From the NCBI GenBank assembly GCA_913041075.1, contig CAJWGZ010000066.1:1-5836 (forward strand): a DNA stretch of 5,836 bases, read 5' to 3'. Of this stretch, positions 1 through 5,791 are shown in pieces (positions within the stretch are counted from its first letter, which is position 1; every line of letters starts with the position of its first letter). A program made the translations under genes and the position numbers. Under the pieces are notes generated by a model that was not told where the DNA came from, made no database searches, and saw nothing but the letters and a program-made list of their open reading frames with translations. The DNA comes from an uncultured Fidelibacterota bacterium. GTDB lineage: Bacteria > Fidelibacterota > Marinisomatia > Marinisomatales > TCS55.

Positions 1-348
1 ATCGTCTATTATGCCCGTTATTATGAATATTTTGAAGCTGCCCGTACGGAATTATTGAAATCTCTTGGCATCCATGTAACGGCAATTGAGGATGATGGTT
101 ATCTTTTACCGGTAATAACCAGTCACTGTGACTATAAAGTTGGTGCCAATTTCGAGGATACTCTGGTAGTAAATACCATTATTAAAGAACTACCAAAGCC
201 ACGATTGCGAATTGATTATGAGGTTCACCGGGACAATTCGGATGAATTGCTAGTGAGCGGATATACGATGCATGCTTTTACGGATAAGTCTGGCAAAGCC
301 GTAAAACCGCCAAAGCAATTGGTGGAGACACTAAGGCAAAACTTTTGA
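1..348 (+). CDS. Acyl-CoA thioesterase, YbgC/4HBT hotdog family (5'-truncated by window edge)
   Basis: This is the 3' part of a hotdog-fold thioesterase that hydrolyses acyl-CoA (or acyl-ACP) thioesters in the cytoplasm. The frame is open from base 1 and ends with TGA at 346-348, giving 115 visible residues. The first residues read IVYYARYYEYFEAARTELL, the central-helix signature of the 4-hydroxybenzoyl-CoA thioesterase/YbgC family (D-x-x-G-[IV]-V-Y-Y...). In that family the catalytic Asp sits a few residues before this point, so it lies just upstream of the window and cannot be checked. Later segments (HCDYKVGANFEDTLVV, then beta strands ending in GYTMHAFTDKSGKAVKPP) fit the rest of the hotdog sheet. 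The usual family length is about 130-150 residues, so only some 15-30 residues should be missing. An internal TTG at 55 is not the real start because the signature precedes it. The gene converges on the DMT transporter gene with 6 bases between stops. The exact substrate is unknown. Confidence 0.9.
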   Translation: MVYYARYYEYFEAARTELLKSLGIHVTAIEDDGYLLPVITSHCDYKVGANFEDTLVVNTIIKELPKPRLRIDYEVHRDNSDELLVSGYTMHAFTDKSGKAVKPPKQLVETLRQNF

Positions 349-354
349 TGTGAA

Positions 355-1254
355 TTAATCTATTGGTTCTTGTCGTGCATGACTTTTATTAATTAGGTAA
401 ACAGCCGTAATAGTCATTATTCCACCTATTATGGTGGTTACTTCCAAGCGTTCCCCAATTAACAGCACACTGAAAAGCAGAGCTGTGACCGGTACCGTAA
501 ATATGAAGGCACTGGCTTTTTCAGGTCCTAGCCGCGTAGTCCCAAGAAAATAAACTGTAGTTCCGAATACCATAGCGCCGGCAGACAGGAAGAACATATT
601 CACCCAAAAGATCCAGTCATAGGTGAATATTAGTAAAATATCTTTATTCCAGGTCGCGCCAAGATAGATCAGGGCAGAGATTGTGTAGACCCAAAAACTA
701 AATGAAAGTGTAGACACATGAACGTGAGACCGACCCGATATTATTGACATGATCCCCCAGGAAATGGAAGCGCATATGAAATATAGATTGCCGTTAGCGA
801 TTATTTGATCCAGGGACATTGTCCAGGCCTGTAATACAATCACACCGCCAATGAAACCTAGTATCAAACCGATGATATCCTTACGGTAAACCACTTGCTT
901 CAGTAGCAATACAGAAATAATGAATGTAATAATCGGATTGAAGGTCGGGACGATAATGCCACCTACACTGGCGGATCCTATAGCGGTGCCCATGAAAAAG
1001 AAAATATTGTAAAGAGAGATAAACACGGCACCTGTTAAAATATATTTCATACCCTGGCGCGTCACTCGGAAATCATTACCGGTTAAACACAGTACAGGAA
1101 TCATGGTAATGCTGGAAAAGAAAAAGCGCCAGAAGGCCAGCACGGATGATGGTCCATAATCACTCAGGACCTTTGCGTTCGTCCATGATAGACCCCAAAC
1201 TGCCATTGATAATAGCAGGGTCAGGTGTAAGCTGATTGGCGTGCGACTGTTCAA
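355..1254 (-). CDS. EamA/DMT-superfamily permease (ten-helix transporter)
   Basis: This is a 299-residue inner-membrane permease of the drug/metabolite transporter (DMT) superfamily, with two tandem EamA domains (about residues 8-142 and 153-288). Ten hydrophobic segments are visible, near residues 9-26, 36-56, 69-90, 96-118, 125-143, 153-172, 182-201, 208-230, 243-265 and 272-288. Family hallmarks are the helix-1 pattern AVWGLSWTNAK, FWRFFFSS in helix 2, PTFNPIITFIIS in helix 4, and the C-terminal-half motif LGPEKASAFIFTVPVTALLF followed by GERL. The start is a TTG at 1252-1254 with no clear Shine-Dalgarno. The first internal ATG (residue 17) would cut helix 1, so TTG is preferred; the frame also stays open into the 3' end of the carboxylase gene, where only ATT/CTG-type starts were seen. 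The gene lies 40 bases downstream of the carboxylase on the same strand, so co-transcription is likely. EamA members export or import varied metabolites, and the substrate cannot be read from sequence. A link to branched-chain acid metabolism would be inference from position only. Confidence 0.92.
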   Translation of the reverse strand: MNSRTPISLHLTLLLSMAVWGLSWTNAKVLSDYGPSSVLAFWRFFFSSITMIPVLCLTGNDFRVTRQGMKYILTGAVFISLYNIFFFMGTAIGSASVGGIIVPTFNPIITFIISVLLLKQVVYRKDIIGLILGFIGGVIVLQAWTMSLDQIIANGNLYFICASISWGIMSIISGRSHVHVSTLSFSFWVYTISALIYLGATWNKDILLIFTYDWIFWVNMFFLSAGAMVFGTTVYFLGTTRLGPEKASAFIFTVPVTALLFSVLLIGERLEVTTIIGGIMTITAVYLINKSHARQEPID

Positions 1255-1271
1255 ATTAAAGTTGGATTGGT

Positions 1272-1293
1272 CGGCTGTCCTATGGAAAAGCCG
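1272..1293 (-). other. Intercistronic hairpin between carboxylase and permease genes
   Basis: Arms CGGCT and AGCCG (read on the minus strand) enclose an inner TCC/GGA pairing, so an imperfect 8-bp stem closes on a three-base loop. It begins one base after the carboxylase TAA stop. No T-tract follows, so it does not look like an intrinsic terminator. It could be an mRNA processing or stability element, or chance. The only AGGA-like sequence upstream of the permease TTG lies inside this stem, about 20 bases away, too far for a normal ribosome site. Confidence 0.35.
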
Positions 1294-1294
1294 C

Positions 1295-2896
1295 TTACAT
1301 CCGAAAGACAGGGAAATTCGCGTCCGGACTAGGCTTATTATTCACAGCCTGCAATGCGTTTATCAGGATACTCCGTGTTTCAGTTGGATTAATTACACCA
1401 TCATCCCAGAGGCGCGCGCTGGCATAATAAGGATGTCCTTCTTTTTCATATTTAGCCATAATGGGCTGTTTGAGTTCATCGAGTTCTTGCGCTGATATTG
1501 TTTTGCCGTCTTTTTCTAGTTGTTTTTTTTTGATCGTGCCTAGTACATCGGCAGCCTGATAACCACCCATTACTGATATTCTGGCATTGGGCCACATCCA
1601 GCAAAATCGCGGCTGATAGGCCCGGCCAGCCATGGCATAATTCCCCGCCCCGAAACTGCCACCAATTATTACCGTTAGTTTGGGAACATTGGCTGTAGCG
1701 ACGGCCTGAACCATTTTGGCTCCATTTTTGGCAATGCCGCCTTGCTCTGCTTTTTTTCCCACCATGAACCCGGTAATATTCTGTAGAAATAGAATTGGTA
1801 TCTTTCTCTGGCAGCAAAGTTCTATAAAATGGGCGCCTTTCAGCGCACTTTCGCTAAACAACACACCATCATTGGCAACAACACCTACTGAGTAACCACC
1901 GATCTTGCAAAAACCTGTGACCAGTGTTTTACCATAAGCGGCTTTAAATTCTTCAAAGTTGGACCCATCTGCAATCCGAGCGATAATTTCTAAAACCTTG
2001 TACGTCGTCCTGTAATCTTTGGTTAGGATGCCCAGTATTTCCTGTTGATCATAGGCTGGTTCCTTAATTTCATCAGGACTAACAATTTCCGATTTTGGAA
2101 AATGATCAATGATCCCGCGAATTTTCTCCAGTGCTTCATCATCATTCTTCGCAAAATGATCAGCGACTCCGCTGATACGGGTATGCATTGCCGCACCGCC
2201 AAGTTCTTCCGCTGTTGAAACTTCTCCAATGGCAGCCTGGACAAGGGGCGGACCACCGAGGAAAATTGTACCCGTTTTATCCACAATAATGGCTTCATCG
2301 CTCATGGCGGGAACATAGGCTCCGCCGGCAGTACAACTACCCATTACGGCGGCTATCTGTGGGACTCCAGCCGCACTCATCTGCGCCTGGTTATAAAATA
2401 TGCGTCCAAAATGATCACGATCTGGAAATACGCTATCCTGTTTAGTGAGAAATGCACCGCCGCTATCTACCAGGTAAATACAGGGCAAACGGTTCTCCAT
2501 GGCTATTTCCTGGGCCCGGAGATGTTTTTTTACGGTGAGCGGGTAGTAGGTGCCGCCCTTTACAGTAGCATCGTTGGCTAGAACGACACACTGTCTGCCA
2601 TGAATTGAAATAAGTCCGGTGATGATGCCTGCAGCTGGTATCGTATCGTCATAAACCTGATAGGCAGCCAAAGCGGAAAATTCTACAAACTGTGTATTGG
2701 AATCCTTGAGATTTTCGATTCGTTCCCGGGCAGTTTGTTTGCCACGTGCTTTGTGTTTATTAATGCGCTTAGGCGGACCCATTTTTCGAATTTCTGCGAG
2801 GACACCATCCAAATCATCGACAAGTCCTTTATGATGATCAAAATTAGATTGGTATTTATCAGATGATGGGTCTATTCGTGATTCAATTTTTGCCAT
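1295..2896 (-). CDS. mccB: Methylcrotonyl-CoA carboxylase beta-type carboxyltransferase
   Basis: This 533-residue carboxyltransferase subunit moves CO2 from carboxybiotin to an acyl-CoA. It is most like the beta subunit of 3-methylcrotonyl-CoA carboxylase (leucine degradation, cytoplasm). Two crotonase-fold halves are visible: N-terminal (about 50-290) and C-terminal (about 305-530). MCC-type signatures are VLANDATVKGGTYYP (105-119), LVDSGGAFL (142-150), FPDRDHFGRIFYNQAQMSAAG (157-177), MGSCTAGGAYVPAMSDEA (185-202), IFLGGPPLV (211-219), LFSESALKGAHFIELCCQR (346-364), FLQNITGFMVG (370-380), IGGSFGAGNYAMAGRAY (411-427), WPNARISVMGG (435-445), HPYYASARLWDDGVI (488-502) and the terminal FRM. Length matches the family. 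ATG at 2894-2896 gives the expected N-terminus; no Shine-Dalgarno is visible. Odd residues are Tyr446, where family members usually have Glu (GGEQAA), and Ala236, where Asp is common. A nine-A run encodes Lys456-458. The biotin-carboxylase/BCCP alpha subunit is not in the window. Geranyl-CoA or another branched enoyl-CoA is an alternative substrate. Confidence 0.93.
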   Translation of the reverse strand: MAKIESRIDPSSDKYQSNFDHHKGLVDDLDGVLAEIRKMGPPKRINKHKARGKQTARERIENLKDSNTQFVEFSALAAYQVYDDTIPAAGIITGLISIHGRQCVVLANDATVKGGTYYPLTVKKHLRAQEIAMENRLPCIYLVDSGGAFLTKQDSVFPDRDHFGRIFYNQAQMSAAGVPQIAAVMGSCTAGGAYVPAMSDEAIIVDKTGTIFLGGPPLVQAAIGEVSTAEELGGAAMHTRISGVADHFAKNDDEALEKIRGIIDHFPKSEIVSPDEIKEPAYDQQEILGILTKDYRTTYKVLEIIARIADGSNFEEFKAAYGKTLVTGFCKIGGYSVGVVANDGVLFSESALKGAHFIELCCQRKIPILFLQNITGFMVGKKAEQGGIAKNGAKMVQAVATANVPKLTVIIGGSFGAGNYAMAGRAYQPRFCWMWPNARISVMGGYQAADVLGTIKKKQLEKDGKTISAQELDELKQPIMAKYEKEGHPYYASARLWDDGVINPTETRSILINALQAVNNKPSPDANFPVFRM

Positions 2897-2936
2897 CGTT
2901 GAAATTTACGTGAGTTTGAAAAGCAATAGTTTAAAT

Positions 2937-2964
2937 AAAAAAGACACGATTTAGCGTGCCTTTT
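2937..2964 (-). terminator. Rho-independent terminator of the foldase gene
   Basis: On the minus strand the arms GGCACG and CGTGTC form a 6-bp stem with one G-U pair around the loop CTAAAT. The stem is flanked by AAAA before and TTTTTT after, which extends the pairing. It sits 21 bases past the TAA stop of the foldase gene (2986) and ahead of the carboxylase ATG. This is a good fit to an intrinsic terminator separating the two minus-strand transcription units. The carboxylase promoter must therefore lie in or close to 2897-2985; no clear -10/-35 pair was seen there. Confidence 0.7.
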
Positions 2965-2985
2965 AACGCGATGATTATTGTTTTA

Positions 2986-4830
2986 TTAAAAATAAAATTT
3001 TCTGTTATCAACTATCTCAGCTTGGTCCAGTAGATCCTGATACCAGTTCTGAAAACTTTCGCTTTGTCTCTGGCTATGGATATTTTTGTAAATAACATCC
3101 CGTTTTATTTCAAAATCAGAACTATCAATGCCTGAAATATCAACCACTTTTACTATACCGTGTCCGCGCGTTGTGCTTATCGGGCCAATGACATCACCGG
3201 CACGTGCCTTTAACAGCGCGCCAACAAGAAAATTGCTGCGGCCGAATGAATTAAAGCTACGGGTAAGCAATTTTGTTTCGCCAGATACGAGATCGACATT
3301 ATCATTGTTGTCCTTTATTTCCTGGAATGTTGCACCTTGATCAAACTGATCCAGTAATTGCTCAGCAAGTACTTTGGTTGCCTCCAAGCGACGGTCCTGA
3401 TTCATTGAATTCTTAATTTGGCCTTCTACTTCTTCAAAGGAGTGGGTTCCCTCAGGCAATATGCTATCTAGTCTAGCTACGATGAAATAGCGATCATTTT
3501 CTAAGGGATCTGAAACGTCATCCAACTGGTTTTCATAGGCGAAACGAACGGCATTTCGGAAAGGACCGAAAATACGCAACGCACTAGAACCAACAGTGAG
3601 GTTGGAAGCTGTTTTGGTATCCACCTGGTGCGAATCAACTGCCGCGGCGAAGCCAATGGTTGGATCGGATGCATCGTAGCTGAACAATGTGGATTTGCGT
3701 TTCAATGCATCACGAGTATTGGGCCCCATATTGATTTTTAACAAAATATGGGACGCATTTAATTCTTCTTTATCATCAGTTGTGCGCTGGTCATTTACTT
3801 TGATGATGTGATAGCCAAAACGGGATAGGACAGGGCCGACAATATCTCCAGCACTGGCTACAAATGCAGCATCCTCAAATGGTTTGACCATTTGCCCTCT
3901 GCTAAACCAGCCCAGGTTGCCGCCCCGGCCAGAGTCGGGACTTACCTGGTTCCCAGGATCCTCGGTGTGGATATTAGCTAGTTCACCAAAAGCAGAACCT
4001 GTGTTCAGTTGATCCATAATGGCTGAACAATTGCTGAGGACACGATTCGTATCTTCTACAGATGGTTTCTTTTCCCAGGCAGCGACTTCCAACGTCCGCG
4101 TTTCTTCGCGTTTGAAATCATCAATACGCCTGGTATATTCCTCAAATAATTCATCTTCTGTGGGATCGGATACGTCATCCTGCACTGAATTGGTAGTAAC
4201 ATGGATACCGTCAATGGTATAATTAACATACTGTTTGATATAGCTTGACCAAATGTCAGCTTCTGTGATCATCACATCGGCATTGATCATTTCCTGCAGT
4301 TTAATATTGGGCAAGTAGGTACTTTTCATGAATTGCTCGATCTGTCCCCATTCATTGCCGACAGGATTATTGATGGCCTGGTCATATTTTTCCTGATCAA
4401 ATTGTCCATCGGTCTGAAATGTAGGATCGGAGACTAAAAAGGGTGGCGGTATATTCTGCAAGTGGTATAAAACTTCTACATCACTAACAGTAATATCTAA
4501 TTCATCTATGGACTGGTAAATAAGGATATCGCGAATATAATCATCCCAAACCTGATTGCGGGCCTGTTCAAAATCACGGTCCGTCAGATCGCGACCGCTG
4601 TCTCGGATTTGTTCCAGCCGGGCCGATACGGCGCGGGAAAACTCGTCGGGTGGTATTTTTTGTCCATTAACTACGCCAATGGCGGTAGCTGGATCCACGC
4701 GGCCAAAAAGCTGATCAATAATGTTGGCACCGCCAACAAGGCCACCAATGGAAATACTCAGCAGGAAAAGGATGAGTATTGCCCATAAAAAAATATGCAT
4801 CCGGTTGCGCATAGTGGTCATTAATGCCAT
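2986..4830 (-). CDS. Membrane-anchored PpiD/SurA-like parvulin peptidyl-prolyl isomerase (foldase)
   Basis: This 614-residue protein is a periplasmic folding helper of the PpiD type. A short basic N-terminus (MALMTTMRNRM) precedes one membrane anchor (about 12-34), placing the rest outside the inner membrane. Residues 46-245 resemble a SurA_N chaperone region (IGVVNGQKIPPDEFSRAV, then charged helices). A parvulin-like domain at about 245-350 contains GGNLGWFSRGQMVKPFEDAAF (303-323) and FGYHIIKV (338-345). ASHILLKI (359-366) opens a second, degenerate domain (to about 475). A third partial repeat at 488-566 has ARAGDVIGPISTTRGHGIVKV. Canonical parvulin order puts the ASHIL motif before GYHI within one domain; here the first domain has EETRTLEVAAW in that place, so it may be a chaperone with weak or no isomerase activity. 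The start is set at the ATG at 4828-4830, because residues from there match the usual PpiD N-terminus. A TTG at 4894-4896 would add 22 residues of non-hydrophobic sequence and is disfavoured. The gene ends before a terminator and is divergent from the glycosylase gene. Confidence 0.9.
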   Translation of the reverse strand: MALMTTMRNRMHIFLWAILILFLLSISIGGLVGGANIIDQLFGRVDPATAIGVVNGQKIPPDEFSRAVSARLEQIRDSGRDLTDRDFEQARNQVWDDYIRDILIYQSIDELDITVSDVEVLYHLQNIPPPFLVSDPTFQTDGQFDQEKYDQAINNPVGNEWGQIEQFMKSTYLPNIKLQEMINADVMITEADIWSSYIKQYVNYTIDGIHVTTNSVQDDVSDPTEDELFEEYTRRIDDFKREETRTLEVAAWEKKPSVEDTNRVLSNCSAIMDQLNTGSAFGELANIHTEDPGNQVSPDSGRGGNLGWFSRGQMVKPFEDAAFVASAGDIVGPVLSRFGYHIIKVNDQRTTDDKEELNASHILLKINMGPNTRDALKRKSTLFSYDASDPTIGFAAAVDSHQVDTKTASNLTVGSSALRIFGPFRNAVRFAYENQLDDVSDPLENDRYFIVARLDSILPEGTHSFEEVEGQIKNSMNQDRRLEATKVLAEQLLDQFDQGATFQEIKDNNDNVDLVSGETKLLTRSFNSFGRSNFLVGALLKARAGDVIGPISTTRGHGIVKVVDISGIDSSDFEIKRDVIYKNIHSQRQSESFQNWYQDLLDQAEIVDNRKFYF

Positions 4831-4917
4831 TTGTGATACTCTATTCGTTTTATTAAAATTGGGTGCGAATTTAGATAACCCTGCCTGTGGAAGCAATGAA
4901 CATCAGTGGCGATTCAG

Positions 4918-4944
4918 TCGACACTAAAAAAGTAAATTTATAAT
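4918..4944 (+). promoter_or_regulatory. Candidate promoter of the uracil-DNA glycosylase gene
   Basis: TCGACA (4918-4923, five of six to TTGACA) and a perfect TATAAT (4939-4944) are separated by 15 bases. The spacer is shorter than the usual 16-18. Transcription would start near 4951, after the ATG at 4946, which would favour the second ATG (4958) as the translation start. The same TAAATTTATAA context recurs upstream of the next plus-strand gene. The region is AT-rich, so a chance match is possible. Confidence 0.35.
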
Positions 4945-4945
4945 T

Positions 4946-5635
4946 ATGGATAAAGGTATGAAATCGAATTTGAAGCAATTTAATCATAATTTGATTCATT
5001 GCACGACCTGCCCCAGGCTGGTGGAATTCAGAACTCACATTGCTGCAGAAAAACGTAAACAGTTCAGGGATTGGGATTATTGGGGTAAACCGGTACCCGG
5101 TTACGGCGATCCCAAGGCGGAAATAATAATCGTTGGTCTGGCGCCAGCTGCCCATGGAGGAAATCGAACCGGCCGCGTATTTACCGGTGATAAATCAGCG
5201 GATTTTCTGATGATGTGTATGCATGAAGTGGGTATGGCCAATCAGCCCAACTCTGACCACAGGGATGACGGCCTGGTGTTGAACAATTGTTATATGACCC
5301 CTGCCCTCAAATGTGTTCCGCCGCAGGATAAACCGAGAGCCGAGGAATTGCGAAATTGTTTTTCGTATTTTGAGACTGAAATAGCTTTGCTTACCAATGC
5401 AAATTGTATGCTGGCCTTAGGTAAGATCGCATTTGATGCCTGCCTTCGTTTCTGGCGTCGTTCATACGAATTGAAAGTGAAGGACCATCCATTTATGCAC
5501 CATGCCATTTACGAATTACCCAATGGGTTTCATTTGATCGGTGGTTATCATCCCAGTCCGCGTAATGTAAATACGGGCCGGTTGTCGAAAGGGATGATGA
5601 TCGATTTATTGAATGATGTGAAAAATCGCAGCTGA
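4946..5635 (+). CDS. Family 5 (UdgB-type) uracil-DNA glycosylase
   Basis: This 229-residue DNA repair enzyme excises uracil (family 5 also takes hypoxanthine and other deaminated bases) as the first step of base-excision repair. Cys19 and Cys22 (CTTCPRLVEFR) with Cys123 (LKCVPP) and Cys138 (LRNC) fit the four ligands of the 4Fe-4S cluster seen in families 4 and 5. YWGKPVPGYGDP (45-56) leads into motif A, GLAPAAHGGNRTGRVFTGD (64-82). The GLAPAAHG form, without the polar Asp/Glu/Asn catalytic residue of other families, is diagnostic of UdgB. Motif B is YHPSPRNVNTGRL (201-213), with the conserved His202 and Asn207. LALGKIAFDACL (156-167) is also typical. Length matches the family. Two ATGs are possible, 4946 and 4958; neither has a convincing Shine-Dalgarno, both keep all motifs, and the candidate TATAAT just before 4946 would favour 4958. 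It is divergent from the foldase gene and appears to be transcribed alone. Confidence 0.94.
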   Translation: MDKGMKSNLKQFNHNLIHCTTCPRLVEFRTHIAAEKRKQFRDWDYWGKPVPGYGDPKAEIIIVGLAPAAHGGNRTGRVFTGDKSADFLMMCMHEVGMANQPNSDHRDDGLVLNNCYMTPALKCVPPQDKPRAEELRNCFSYFETEIALLTNANCMLALGKIAFDACLRFWRRSYELKVKDHPFMHHAIYELPNGFHLIGGYHPSPRNVNTGRLSKGMMIDLLNDVKNRS

Positions 5636-5640
5636 TTAAG

Positions 5641-5663
5641 CATAGTTAAAAAGATTAATTATG
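5641..5663 (+). repeat. AT-rich inverted repeat just after the glycosylase stop
   Basis: CATAGTTAA and TTAATTATG pair as a 9-bp stem with one G-U, around the five-base loop AAAGA, starting five bases after the TGA. No T-tract follows (TGCGG comes next), so it is not a standard intrinsic terminator. It could be a weak 3'-end stabilising or terminating hairpin for the glycosylase mRNA. Confidence 0.4.
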
Positions 5664-5707
5664 TGCGGTAGATCATGGATTTATTGCATCGTCCCGTGTA
5701 AATTGAC

Positions 5708-5741
5708 CTTAACTGTGCGTAATTGTAAAGGTACAGTTGGG
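5708..5741 (+). repeat. Inverted repeat in the gap before the final gene
   Basis: AACTGT (5711-5716) and ACAGTT (5733-5738) are perfect inverted arms. As RNA the stem can extend to 11 bp with three wobble pairs (5708-5718 with 5731-5741) around a 12-base loop. It lies about 50 bases upstream of the last ATG and just before the candidate promoter. It could be a protein-binding operator or a hairpin, and chance in AT-rich sequence is not excluded. Confidence 0.3.
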
Positions 5742-5747
5742 TGTTTA

Positions 5748-5774
5748 TTGAGGATGTCAGTCTAAATTTATAAC
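5748..5774 (+). promoter_or_regulatory. Candidate promoter of the final partial gene
   Basis: TTGAGG (5748-5753, four of six to TTGACA) and TATAAC (5769-5774, five of six to TATAAT) are 15 bases apart, 17 bases before the ATG at 5792. The -10 lies inside TAAATTTATAA (5763-5773), an 11-base string identical to 4933-4943 upstream of the glycosylase gene. The short spacer and AT-richness keep confidence low. Confidence 0.3.
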
Positions 5775-5791
5775 TAACAGATGAGAATATT

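Noticed and set aside
371..389. GTCGTGCATGAC followed by TTTTATT as a terminator for the thioesterase
   Set aside because: The stem is only about four pairs with a wobble and a four-base loop, too weak, and it lies inside the permease coding sequence.
1241..1495. Plus-strand open frame of 84 residues
   Set aside because: It lies mostly opposite the 3' end of the carboxylase gene, which has strong family motifs; the translation shows no recognisable domain.
1476..2298. Two minus-strand open frames (1476-1817 and 2023-2298) inside the carboxylase gene
   Set aside because: They are alternative frames of a clearly coding region, with low-complexity, Arg/Gln-rich translations.
3128..4222. Plus-strand open frames of 67-70 residues opposite the foldase
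   Set aside because: They are antisense shadows of a long conserved gene with no start context or motif.
4831..4896. TTG start at 4896 giving a 636-residue foldase
   Set aside because: The added 22 residues are not hydrophobic and do not resemble the PpiD N-terminus, which begins naturally at the ATG at 4830 just before the membrane anchor.
4871..5155. Minus-strand open frame of 94 residues across the divergent gap
   Set aside because: It is mostly antisense to the conserved glycosylase N-terminal half, has no domain signal, and would fill the promoter region.
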